Assembly: GCA_021413885.1 (NCBI GenBank)
Contig: JAIOPM010000049.1
Coordinates: 62,001-126,000 of the forward strand
DNA length: 64,000 nucleotides
Source of the DNA: Planctomycetota bacterium
GTDB lineage: Bacteria > Planctomycetota > UBA1135 > GCA-002686595
Direction: 5' to 3'
A program made the position numbers and the translations under genes. The stretch's first letter is position 1. Each line of letters opens with the position of its first letter. Positions 45,133 to 54,047 of the stretch are shown here, piece after piece. Below the pieces are notes generated by a model. The model was not told where the DNA came from, did not search any database, and was given only the letters and a program-made list of their open reading frames with translations.

Positions 45133-47154
45133 ATGACGCACGCCCGCACTCGCCTCCGTCGCGCTCTTCTCGTCATGCCGTTCGCGCTCGCGGCCCTGCT
45201 CCTCGCGCCGACCTGCAACGACATCCTCGGCGACCTCAAGAACGACATCGAGGACATCGCGCTCGGCGACGATCCGAGCGGCACGACCGCGTTCGAGCCG
45301 CACACGACCAAGTACGCCGCGCTGCCGACGTCGAAGATCGTCGTCGCGGGCGAGCGCTTCGTGTACCTCGCCAACGAAGCGGCGTCGGGGAAGAACTTCA
45401 ACGCCGCGAACGGTGACGTCGGCCTGAGCGACGACATCGCGGTCGTCGTCAACATGAAGGGGCGCAGCGAGCACGCGCTCAACGTCGACGCCAACGACGT
45501 CGCGATCCTCGGACGCCACGTCTACCTCGCGGTCAGCGAACGCGACGACTCGTGGGACTGGAACCAGGACGGCGACCTCGGCGACGACGTCCTGCTGCAC
45601 TACCCGGGCAAGCTCAACTCGAGCCCGGCCGCGCCCGACGTCGGGTTCGTCGACACGTTGGACGGCTCGGCGACGACGCAGATCCTCGTGTCGGAGAACC
45701 GGCTCTTCTACACGGCCGATTTGCTCGAGCCCCTCGCCGCCGGCGAGTCCAACCTCAAGTGGATCGATCGCACCGCGCCGGCCACGCCGATCCGCGTGCT
45801 GCACAACGTCGCGGCGAGCGCGGGCGGCGGCTGCCACGTCAAGATCCAGAGCGCCGACGAAGGGATGCTCTTCGCCACGATCCCCGAACTCGTCGAGACC
45901 GTCGACCACAACAATGACGGCGACGCGACCGACTCGGTCCTTGCGCTGGTCGACGCGACCGACGTCGGCTCCGAGGTGTTGAGCACGCAGTTCGCGGTCT
46001 CGACCGGGACTGTCCGCGTCCGCGCGCGCGCGACCGGCGCCGGCGATTGGTTGGTCGGGTTCCTCGTCCACGAAGGCAACCAAAACGATTTCATCGACGG
46101 CCTGAACGACGCCGTCGGTCTCGGTTTCCCCGCCGGTTGGGAGCCGACGAGTTGCACGGGCTACAGCGACACCGATCTGCTCGACGACGTGCTGTTCTTC
46201 CTGAACTACGCCGCGTGGTTCGCGGATCCGGTCGCCGACGCGCCGCAGAACACCGGGCTCGCCGGCATCAACCGCGTGCTCGCCGTGCCGGGCTTCGTCG
46301 GCACGATGGTGCTCGAGGCCGCCGATGGTTCCGACGCACCGGACAACGGCTGCGACGCGAACGACGACGGCGACAAGAACGACGTGATCTTCCGTTGGGT
46401 GAGCACGGCGACGCCGCTCCAGCCCTTCAACGATCCGAATCAGCTCGTCGCCTTCGCGGTCGTCAACGGCAACGCGTCCGGCATCAGCGACCTCGACGAT
46501 CGCTTCCTCTGCGTCGTCGATGAAGCCGCCGACAAGCGCAACCACGACGCCGACTCGAACGTCAACAACTTGCTCGTCGCGTGGTTGGATCCGACGCTCG
46601 GCGCTTCAGCGGTCTGGAACTACGACCGCGAACCGACGCAGCCCGGGATCCAATCGGCGGTCACCACTTGGCTCTCCGATCGTCCGAAGCGCGACCGTGT
46701 CCTGTTCGCCATGAGCGAGAAGTCGTTCGGCACGACGCAGAACAAGTCGTGGAAGGACAAGGACGTCAACGACCAGGTCCCGACGTTCGCGCGCTTCTCG
46801 AAGTCCGCTCCGGATCGCCTGACGGTGCCGCACGGTCCGGTGGCGCTCTTCGCGAGCGACGGCGGGCTCGTGATCGCGAAGAACAGCGTCTTCTGTCGCG
46901 TCGACGAGATCGCCGACACGCGCGACTGGAACGGCGACGGCGCGAAGAGCAGTCCGATCCTGGTGCGCACGACGCTCTCGCATCAAGGCCTCGACTACAT
47001 CAGCCCGTTGAACATCCTGACGACCGACAGCGTCTTCACCGACGAGAAGTACGGCGCGGCGTTCCTGGTCGACGAGGCGCTCGCGAACCACGACTACAAC
47101 CACGACGGCGACAAGTCCGACTTCGTCGTGCGTTGGATTCGTACGAACCCGTAG
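45133..47154 (+). CDS. large secreted protein with repeated Asp-rich calcium-type loops
   Basis: 673 residues with an N-terminal signal (hydrophobic part about 12-26, then PTC). Six loops of dockerin/thrombospondin-3 type are spread through it: DWNQDGDLGDD (about 142), DHNNDGDATD (258), DANDDGDKND (408), NHDADSNVNN (470), DWNGDGAKSS (about 598) and DYNHDGDKSD (about 656). Each is followed by a VL/VI strand, suggesting repeated beta units. No family is recognised; calcium-stabilised surface protein is inferred. Confidence 0.72.
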   Translation: MTHARTRLRRALLVMPFALAALLLAPTCNDILGDLKNDIEDIALGDDPSGTTAFEPHTTKYAALPTSKIVVAGERFVYLANEAASGKNFNAANGDVGLSDDIAVVVNMKGRSEHALNVDANDVAILGRHVYLAVSERDDSWDWNQDGDLGDDVLLHYPGKLNSSPAAPDVGFVDTLDGSATTQILVSENRLFYTADLLEPLAAGESNLKWIDRTAPATPIRVLHNVAASAGGGCHVKIQSADEGMLFATIPELVETVDHNNDGDATDSVLALVDATDVGSEVLSTQFAVSTGTVRVRARATGAGDWLVGFLVHEGNQNDFIDGLNDAVGLGFPAGWEPTSCTGYSDTDLLDDVLFFLNYAAWFADPVADAPQNTGLAGINRVLAVPGFVGTMVLEAADGSDAPDNGCDANDDGDKNDVIFRWVSTATPLQPFNDPNQLVAFAVVNGNASGISDLDDRFLCVVDEAADKRNHDADSNVNNLLVAWLDPTLGASAVWNYDREPTQPGIQSAVTTWLSDRPKRDRVLFAMSEKSFGTTQNKSWKDKDVNDQVPTFARFSKSAPDRLTVPHGPVALFASDGGLVIAKNSVFCRVDEIADTRDWNGDGAKSSPILVRTTLSHQGLDYISPLNILTTDSVFTDEKYGAAFLVDEALANHDYNHDGDKSDFVVRWIRTNP

Positions 47155-47156
47155 CG

Positions 47157-47555
47157 CTAGATCGTCGGCGCCGCGCCTTCGATTCTGTGACCGGCGCCTT
47201 CGAGCGCACCCTTCGCTTCCTCGAAGCGCTTCGCCGACACCAACAACCAATCGGTGTCGTAGGTCGACAGCACGAAGACCGGCACGTTCGCCGCGGCGAG
47301 CGCCGCGCACAGCGCCGCGAGGATGCCGACCGCGGTCATCGGCACGACGCCGACGATGCCGAGCGCGACCTTGTCGCGTTCGTGCACGACGTCCGCCGGC
47401 ACTTTCGTTTGCGGACAGATGATCGAGAGCTCGTCCGGCGTGCGCGCGAGGTTGAAGAAGCGCCCGCGCGCCCAATCGGGCAGCGGCGCGTCCTGTGCGA
47501 GACGCGCGATCGCGAGGAGCTCGTCGTGAACGCGGAAGCGGAACGTGGTGCTCAT
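47157..47555 (-). CDS. ACT-domain protein (CASTOR-like)
   Basis: 132 residues with two ACT-like halves; the second has VGVVPMTAVGILAALCAALAAANVPVFVLSTYDTDWLLV, the pattern of amino-acid-binding CASTOR/ACT_7 proteins. Probably senses an amino acid. Third gene after the kinase and pseudouridine synthase-like gene. Confidence 0.75.
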   Translation of the reverse strand: MSTTFRFRVHDELLAIARLAQDAPLPDWARGRFFNLARTPDELSIICPQTKVPADVVHERDKVALGIVGVVPMTAVGILAALCAALAAANVPVFVLSTYDTDWLLVSAKRFEEAKGALEGAGHRIEGAAPTI

Positions 47556-47565
47556 CGTCGCGAGA

Positions 47566-48474
47566 CTAGCAATCCATGCCGAGCCAGGCGGGCCGCGACC
47601 GGAACTTCAGCCGCGCGCCGCCGAGCGGATGGAGGAAGCTCAACGCCGCGGCGTGGAGCAGATAACCGCCGAGGCCCGGCGGAACGTCGCTCTTCGGCAC
47701 TCCGCCCGGCCCGAACAACGGATCGCCGACGATCGGCGCGTTCGCGGCGGCGAGGTGGATGCGGATCTGATCCGGTCGACCGGTGATCGGTTGCGCGGCG
47801 ACCAACGTGCGTCGCCGTTCGACGTCGCGGCGCAGCACGCGCACGCGCGTCAGCGCTGCGCGTCCGCTCTCGGCGGCGACGTGGATCACGATCGGTCCGT
47901 GCTGGAATCGCGCGATCGGTTGGCGCGCATGGAATGAGCGCGGGAGCTCGACCCCTTCGACCCACGCGAAGTACGTCTTGCGCGGAACGCCGTCGCGGAA
48001 TTGCCGCGCGAGCGACGCGCGCGCGACCGCGCTCTTGCCGAACACCGTCAAGCCCGACGTGCCGCGGCCGAGTCGGTGGGCCGGCGCAGCTTCGGCGCGA
48101 TCCGTCGCGCTCGCGCGCACGAGCTCGAGCAACGTCGCCGCCGAGAACGGTCCGGCGGGCAGGACTTGGAGCCCCGACGGTTTCAGGACGACGAGCACGT
48201 GCTCGTCCTCGAACACGACCGCGAACGAACACGGCGCGTCGGGCTCGACCCACGGCGGCCGGTGGAACTCGAGTTCGTCGCCGGCGCGCAGAAGGCGGTT
48301 CGCGTCGGCGACACAACCGTTGACGCGCACGAGCCCGCGCTCGATCGACGCGCGCCACACCGTTTCATCGGAGTGACGAAAACGCGCGACGTGGTACGCG
48401 AGCACCGTCTCGCCCGCCGCTTCGGCGCCGACGCGATCGCGATACACCCAACCGCGATTCGGCGCGTCGTTCAC
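47566..48474 (-). CDS. RluA-family pseudouridine synthase-like protein with HRLG motif
   Basis: 302 residues: an S4-like N-terminal domain (ERGLVRVNGCVADANRLLRAGDELEF) and the RluA catalytic domain. The usual HRLDxxTSG reads HRLGRGTSGL, so the catalytic Asp is Gly136. Other parts (VPRKTYFAWVEG, QPITGRPDQIRIHLA, GDPLFGPGG) are intact. I recall this GRGTSG variant also in a plant clade, so activity may be retained by another residue or lost. The GTG at 48474 lies three bases after the kinase stop. Confidence 0.82.
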   Translation of the reverse strand: MNDAPNRGWVYRDRVGAEAAGETVLAYHVARFRHSDETVWRASIERGLVRVNGCVADANRLLRAGDELEFHRPPWVEPDAPCSFAVVFEDEHVLVVLKPSGLQVLPAGPFSAATLLELVRASATDRAEAAPAHRLGRGTSGLTVFGKSAVARASLARQFRDGVPRKTYFAWVEGVELPRSFHARQPIARFQHGPIVIHVAAESGRAALTRVRVLRRDVERRRTLVAAQPITGRPDQIRIHLAAANAPIVGDPLFGPGGVPKSDVPPGLGGYLLHAAALSFLHPLGGARLKFRSRPAWLGMDC

Positions 48475-48477
48475 CTG

Positions 48478-50592
48478 TCAGGCGACGAGCTCTTGGAACT
48501 CTTGCAGGCCGCGCAGTACGTCGAATTCGGCGTTGCGCGCCTCGCTGCGCACGTAGAAACCGCGCGCCTGCGCCGCCTTCAACGCGTCGAGCGCTTCGAC
48601 CGCGTTGCCGAGCAACGCGTGCACCGCCGCGGAGTGGAACGCGGTGAAGCCGTCCTTCGGTGCGTTGTCGCGCGCGCGTTCGAGCTCGGCCATCGCCTCG
48701 TCGCGCAGGCCCATCCGCGCGAGCAACATCGCGAGGTGGACGCGCGCGTCCTGATCGTCGGGCACGCCTTGCAAGCGCTTGCGCGCCGCGCCGATGCCGG
48801 AGTCGGCGACTTCGATCGCTTCCTGATAACGATCGAGGTGGTTGAGCACGTTGTAGAGGTGGTCGTACGTGCTGATGTACGTCGGCTTGATCGCGATCGC
48901 GCGCTGGAGGAGCGGCGACGCCGCCTTGTAGTTGCCTTCGCGCGCGAGCAACGCGCCGAGCAAGCGGTGGGCGAGCCATTCGCTCTGGCTCAACTGGATC
49001 GCGAGTCGGTATTCGCGCTGCGCGTCGACGGTCGCGCCGCGCAAGTGGTGCGCGAAGCCGAGCGACGTGTGCGCCTCCGCCGAACCTGGATCGAGCGCGA
49101 GCGCGCGACGCGCGTGCTCGCGCGACTCGTTCAAGAACGCGTCCTCGCCGTCCCAGTACAAGAACTTGCGGGCGAGCGCTTCCGACAAACCCGCGTAGCC
49201 GAGCGCGCACTGCGGATCGGCTTCGATCGCGCGCCGGAAGAGCGTGATCGACGCGAGCAAGTGCCGTGTCATGCCGCGGTGCAGGACGCCGTGCGCCTTG
49301 AGCGACAGCTCGCGCGCCGCTTTCGGATCGCGCGTCGCGGGTTCGTCGGGGCGCAACGCGTTCTCGGCGAGCTTGCGCTTCAGCGCGCGCAGCGCCGAAC
49401 GCACGAGGACCGCTTGCAGGTCCCATTCGTCGCCTTGGTGCTCGATGCGCTCGCGCCAGACCTCGCGTGTCTCGTCGCAGCGCGAGTTCTTGCACTGGTC
49501 GAGCGCGAGCTCGAGCGACCCGCGCGTGCCCTCCAACTTGAGGGCGCCGTGCAGATAGAAGTCGGTCTCGGTCTCGCGCGTGCCGTTGCCGGCGAGCAGT
49601 TGCACGCTCATCCCGGCGCGCTGCAGCTCGGCCGCGAGATCGCGCCGCGCACCGGTCGCGAGCGCCGTCGCCGCGTCGCTGCCCGCGGTCACCGCGATCG
49701 GCGAGATCGCGATGCGGCCGGAGAGGTAGCTCGAATTCGCGGCGCCGGAGCCCGAGGCCAGGCTGTCGTTGATCGCCATGATCACCCCGTGCGCGACCTC
49801 GGCGTCCGCGTAGCGCGCGGCCGGCTCGGTCGACATGCACTTCATCACGAACTCCTCGAGCGTCGGCGGCAGGCCGGAGCGAAGTTGCGACAGCGGCTTG
49901 GGCTTGCCTTCGAGGATCGACATGCAGACCTCGGGGAACGAGTTGCCGGGGAACGGCAAGGCGCTCGAGAGCGCGTGATACAGCACCGCGCCGAGGGAGA
50001 AGATGTCGGACCGCGCGTTGAGCTCGTCGCCGCGCACTTGCTCCGGCGACATGTAGAGCACCGTGCCGACCAACATCCCGTGCTGCGTGATCGTCGATTC
50101 GTTGTTGGCGCGCGCGATGCCGAAGTCGAGGAGCTTGACGGTGCCGTCGTGCAGCACCATCACGTTCGCGGGCTTCAGGTCGCGGTGGATGAGGCCCGAG
50201 CGGTGGACGAGCGCGAGCGCGCTGGTGAGTTGCACCGCGATGCGCAGGCCTTCGTCGACGCCGAGCGTGCGCTCCTTGACGATCTTGTCGAGCGTCCGAC
50301 CTTGCAGGTACTCCATCACGATGAAGGAGCGCCCGCCGTCCGAGCCGTACTCGTAGATGCGCGCGATGTTCGGGTGCTCGAGCTGGCTCGTGTGGCGAGC
50401 CTCGCGAGCGAAGCGCGTGTCCGCTTCCGGATCGATGTCGACGTTGGCGCGCAGGATCTTCAGCGCGACCGTGCGACCCAAACGTTCGTCGACCGCGCGG
50501 TAGACCTCCGAGAGCGGCCCCTCGCCGAGCATGTCGGTCTTCGGGTCGAACACGAAGTGGGAGAAGCGCATCCGGAGTTCGTTCGGGGACAT
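48478..50592 (-). CDS. serine/threonine protein kinase with TPR domain
   Basis: 704 residues. Hanks kinase domain (about 12-280): LGEGPLSEVY, K45, HRDLKPAN (D138) and DFG (D156), GTVLYMSPEQ. A middle part (about 315-410; DLAAELQRAGMSVQLL, GALKLEGTRGSLELALDQC) resembles the TolB-like sensing module of CadC-type proteins. Eight or so TPRs follow. No membrane segment is evident, so it is probably cytoplasmic. First gene of the kinase-RluA-like-ACT group. Confidence 0.9.
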   Translation of the reverse strand: MSPNELRMRFSHFVFDPKTDMLGEGPLSEVYRAVDERLGRTVALKILRANVDIDPEADTRFAREARHTSQLEHPNIARIYEYGSDGGRSFIVMEYLQGRTLDKIVKERTLGVDEGLRIAVQLTSALALVHRSGLIHRDLKPANVMVLHDGTVKLLDFGIARANNESTITQHGMLVGTVLYMSPEQVRGDELNARSDIFSLGAVLYHALSSALPFPGNSFPEVCMSILEGKPKPLSQLRSGLPPTLEEFVMKCMSTEPAARYADAEVAHGVIMAINDSLASGSGAANSSYLSGRIAISPIAVTAGSDAATALATGARRDLAAELQRAGMSVQLLAGNGTRETETDFYLHGALKLEGTRGSLELALDQCKNSRCDETREVWRERIEHQGDEWDLQAVLVRSALRALKRKLAENALRPDEPATRDPKAARELSLKAHGVLHRGMTRHLLASITLFRRAIEADPQCALGYAGLSEALARKFLYWDGEDAFLNESREHARRALALDPGSAEAHTSLGFAHHLRGATVDAQREYRLAIQLSQSEWLAHRLLGALLAREGNYKAASPLLQRAIAIKPTYISTYDHLYNVLNHLDRYQEAIEVADSGIGAARKRLQGVPDDQDARVHLAMLLARMGLRDEAMAELERARDNAPKDGFTAFHSAAVHALLGNAVEALDALKAAQARGFYVRSEARNAEFDVLRGLQEFQELVA

Positions 50593-50762
50593 GGCCGCCC
50601 TATCGGCAGCGTCGTCGGGGGACGTTGATTCTAATCACGTCGCGACCCTTCGCCCCAGTCCACCTCTTCTCGACTCCGGTGCGGAAACCTCGCTGCGCGT
50701 CTTCGCACGGTGCTGGCGCCCGCGCGGAGGACGCGGCATGCTCTCGCGCCGAACACCGCGCC

Positions 50763-51527
50763 GTGACGAAGGACAACGAGGAACCGAAACCGCTCGCCGA
50801 ACTCGCTCCCTTCGAGGAAGGCGACTTCCACGCGCTGTCCGAGGCGCTCGCGCGCGACCCGCAGTTCAACGATCGGCGCTTGCTCGCGCGCCGCAAGCTC
50901 GCCGCGATCGGCAAGGAAGCGGTCGCGCGCATCGCGAGCGGGAACGGACTCGAACTGCTCGCGCGGACGAGCCTCCACGCGCCGCACCAGTTCAACCACA
51001 ATCGCGTGCGCCGGTTGTGGGTCTACTTGTGTCGCGGCAAGGAGGCGAAGAAGCGTCTGAAGAGCGTGCTCGGCCCCGAGCTCGCGAAGGACCTCGACGC
51101 CGCGTACCGCAACGCGTACTTGTGCGTCGCGCTCGAAGCCGACGTCGTCGAAGTCAGCCTGCGCATCCACATCGACGCGTGGTACGACGGTCAGAACCTG
51201 ATCAACCGCGCGAAGAAGGAAGGCTTCGACGGTTGGCTCGCGTGCCTCAACGCCCTCGACGGTTTCTTCCTGCGCCTCGACGATTGGAAGGGCGAGTGGC
51301 GCTGCGGCGCGCTCGATCGCAACAAGTTGGAGGAGTTCCTGCGCTACTACAAACCCGGCGAGCACGCGCTGCGCGTCGAGCGGCGCTACCCGGCGCCTCC
51401 GGGCAAACGCGGAGCCGTGCTCGCGCCGGAAGCGCCCGCGCACTTGGTCGCGGAGCTCGCGCGCCTCGCGCCGCTCTTCCGCTTCGCCGCGTGGTCGGCC
51501 GAGAGCGACTTCCTCTTCTCGCGGTGA
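50763..51527 (+). CDS. hypothetical protein
   Basis: 254 residues from the GTG at 50763 (a longer frame upstream is unconserved-looking). Charged, likely cytoplasmic, with several Trp and Cys. The segments LHAPHQFNHNRVRRLWVYLCRG, LAKDLDAAYRNAYLCVAL and IHIDAWYDGQNLINRAKKEGFDGW look conserved-protein-like, but I do not recognise a family. It lies between the divergent kinase gene and the ECF operon. Confidence 0.6.
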   Translation: MTKDNEEPKPLAELAPFEEGDFHALSEALARDPQFNDRRLLARRKLAAIGKEAVARIASGNGLELLARTSLHAPHQFNHNRVRRLWVYLCRGKEAKKRLKSVLGPELAKDLDAAYRNAYLCVALEADVVEVSLRIHIDAWYDGQNLINRAKKEGFDGWLACLNALDGFFLRLDDWKGEWRCGALDRNKLEEFLRYYKPGEHALRVERRYPAPPGKRGAVLAPEAPAHLVAELARLAPLFRFAAWSAESDFLFSR

Positions 51528-51588
51528 CCCGGGCTTCGCCCGAGGTAGCGACCGAGCGGTTCGACGCCCTTCCCGCGTCGGCCGCTTC

Positions 51589-52266
51589 TTGACGAATCCC
51601 ATCGACAAGTTTGGGGCTCGGGCGTCCTGGCTCGGTGTGCACCTCGGTGTGGAGCGACCCGACGACGGGGGTGCCCGGCCGGCTCGCGCTCGCGAGCCCG
51701 GGCCGCTCTCGCTGCGCGGCGAGGACGAAGACCTCGCGCGACGAGCGGCCTCCGGCGACAGGCACGCGTTCGAGAGTCTGGTCGCGCGTCACTACCGGAG
51801 CGTGCTGCAGATGAGCTACGCGATGACCGCCCACCTCGAAGATGCACGCGACCTGACGCAGGAGTGTTTCGCTCGCGCGTGGGAGCGCCGGACGGAGTAC
51901 CGCGGCGACGCGCCGTATCGCTCGTGGTTGTCGTCGATCGTGCGCAATCGCCTGCGCGACGAGCTGCGCGCGCGACGTCGGCGGGGGACCCCGATCGAGC
52001 TCACCGACGATGCGCGCATCGACGACGCGGCGCTCGATCGCGGGTTGGTCGACGACGAACTCGAGGGCGCGTTGGGACGCGAGCTCGCGCGGCTCGGCGA
52101 GAACGAACGGCGCGCACTCGTGCTGCGCGTCGTGGAAGGTCGCGAGTACGCGGACGTCGCGCTCTCTCTCGGCGTGCAGCCGGCGACCGCGCGCACGTTG
52201 GTGATGAAGGCGCGGCGGAGTCTGCTCGAGCGTTTGTGGAGCGTGCTCGGCGGAGGTCGGCCGTGA
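51589..52266 (+). CDS. ECF-type RNA polymerase sigma factor
   Basis: 225 residues from a TTG at 51589 (the start is uncertain; a later GTG near 51637 is possible). Region 2 runs from EDLARRAASGDRHAFESLV through HLEDARDLTQECFARAWERR, RSWLSSIVRNRLRDELR; region 4 has LGENERRALVLRVVEGREYADVALSLGVQPATART. The GTGA overlap with the next gene joins it to a zinc-finger anti-sigma protein. Confidence 0.9.
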   Translation: MTNPIDKFGARASWLGVHLGVERPDDGGARPARAREPGPLSLRGEDEDLARRAASGDRHAFESLVARHYRSVLQMSYAMTAHLEDARDLTQECFARAWERRTEYRGDAPYRSWLSSIVRNRLRDELRARRRRGTPIELTDDARIDDAALDRGLVDDELEGALGRELARLGENERRALVLRVVEGREYADVALSLGVQPATARTLVMKARRSLLERLWSVLGGGRP

Positions 52267-54047
52267 ACTGCGAACGCGCCGAGGAACTCGCGCTGATGCG
52301 CGAAGACGGCGAAGTCGCTCCCGCGGAAGCGCGCGAGTTCGCGGAGCACGTCGAGGCCTGCGTCGCGTGCGCCGAGTTCGCGGTCGTCGCGCGCCGGCTC
52401 GAGTGGGCGTTGCGCGCGAGCGCGTTGCCCGAGCTCGCGCCCGACGAAGTCGAGTTTGCCGCGCGCGGAGTGACGCGCCGCATTCGGCGCCGCGTCGTGC
52501 TCCGTCGTGGAGGCTTTGCCGCCGCGCTCGCGGCCGCGGTGATCGCGTGTGCATTGCTGTGGTCGCGAGAAGACGCGCCAACGAAGCCCGACGCGGTCGT
52601 CGAAGTGCTTCCGCAAGTTGCGCCGCGCAGCGCGCCGCCCGCGGAGCTGCCTCGCCGCGACGAGCCCGCACCGGCGACGGATTTCGGCCCGCCGCTCGCG
52701 GCGGAAGTCGATCCCGAGCTCGCCGGCGAACGCGAACGCGCGCGCGCGACCTTCGCCGACGCCGCGGCGCCCGACTTCGCGATGCGCGCCGACGTGGAGA
52801 GCTTCGCGCTCGCCGTCGATGCGTCGATCGGCGTCGAACGCGCGCGCACCGATGCGTGGCTGCGCCAAGTCGAAGGCCTGTTGCGCGACGGCGATGCGCT
52901 GGTCGCGGCGCGCGCGGCGCGCTATCTCGGCGTGCGCGGCGACCGGCGCTCGGTCGCACCGCTCGTGCGTTCGACGGCTCGCGCGGCGCTCGTGGACGCG
53001 ACGGCCGCGGCGTTGGTCGATCTCGCGGTGAACGTGCCGACGGCGCTCGCTGCGGCGTTGAACGAGCCCGCGAGCCGCGACCTCGCGCTCGACCGCGCCG
53101 CCGCGAACGGTCTCGCGGGCGTCGCCGTCGTCGACGCGTTGCGCGAGGTCCGAGAGGTGCGAGCGGAGCAATGGGCGACCGCGCTCGCTCGCGTCGGCTC
53201 GAACGAACTCGGATTCGTCGTCGCGCTCGTCGCGCGCGGCTCGGTTCCGCTCGACGTGCTCGGCGACACGCTCGCCGCGCGCGGTTTCGACGGCGCCGAG
53301 CTCGCGAAACTCGCCTCCGCGTCGCGCGGCGGCGACGCCGACGTGTGGCTCGAACTCTTCGCGCGCGCGCCGGTCGCCGACGCCGTGCCGTGGTTGGTCG
53401 AGTCGCTCTTCGACAAGCGACGCCGCGAAGCCGCGGCGCGAGCACTCGGCGCGCTCGACGACGACGCGGGGCTCGAAGAAGCGCTCGATGCGACGGTCCA
53501 CGGCCGCGCGCGGCGTGCGGATCTCGCGACGATCCTGCGCACGCGCGCCGAGCACGCGCCCGAGGCGTTGGCGCGTTTCGCACGGAGCCTCGTCGAACGC
53601 GGAACGTCGTATGACTCGGCCGGCGAGCGCACGGAAACGTTGGTCGAGGCGTTGATCGAAACTGAGAGCGCGGCATGCGCTTCCGCATTGGCACCGCTGG
53701 CCTGCGCACGCTCGTCGCCGCCGGAGTCGCGCCTGCTCGCGCTCGAGGCCTTGAGCGAACACGGTTCCGAGCCCGCGGCTCTCGCGCTCGCCGATGCGTT
53801 CGGCGACTTCACGCGCCGCGAGAAACGTCTCGCCGCCGTCGCGCTCGTCGCGATCCGCCGCCACGGCGGCGACGCGGCGCTCGACCGCGCGCTCGCGGGT
53901 TTCGCCGACGCCGAACGCCGGCCGATCCGCGACTTGCTCTCACGACGCGCGTTCTCGAGCGCCGTCACCGTCCAGTTGGCCCGCTTGCTCGAGGCACGTC
54001 TGCCCGACGAAGCGGACCGACGTTTCGACTCGAGAATCACGCCATGA
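52263..54047 (+). CDS. zinc-finger anti-sigma factor with large extracytoplasmic HEAT-like region
   Basis: 594 residues from the GTG at 52263 that overlaps the sigma stop. N-terminal zinc-binding anti-sigma domain with H29, C33 and C36 (HVEACVACAEF), then one membrane span at about 84-101 (GGFAAALAAAVIACALLW), a Pro-rich linker and about 400 residues of short Ala-rich helices with HEAT-like spacing (ARAARYLGVRGDRRSVAPLV, AARALGALDDDAGLEEALD). The size of the outer part is unusual; it may receive the signal. Its stop overlaps the next ATG (ATGA). Confidence 0.82.
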   Translation: MNCERAEELALMREDGEVAPAEAREFAEHVEACVACAEFAVVARRLEWALRASALPELAPDEVEFAARGVTRRIRRRVVLRRGGFAAALAAAVIACALLWSREDAPTKPDAVVEVLPQVAPRSAPPAELPRRDEPAPATDFGPPLAAEVDPELAGERERARATFADAAAPDFAMRADVESFALAVDASIGVERARTDAWLRQVEGLLRDGDALVAARAARYLGVRGDRRSVAPLVRSTARAALVDATAAALVDLAVNVPTALAAALNEPASRDLALDRAAANGLAGVAVVDALREVREVRAEQWATALARVGSNELGFVVALVARGSVPLDVLGDTLAARGFDGAELAKLASASRGGDADVWLELFARAPVADAVPWLVESLFDKRRREAAARALGALDDDAGLEEALDATVHGRARRADLATILRTRAEHAPEALARFARSLVERGTSYDSAGERTETLVEALIETESAACASALAPLACARSSPPESRLLALEALSEHGSEPAALALADAFGDFTRREKRLAAVALVAIRRHGGDAALDRALAGFADAERRPIRDLLSRRAFSSAVTVQLARLLEARLPDEADRRFDSRITP

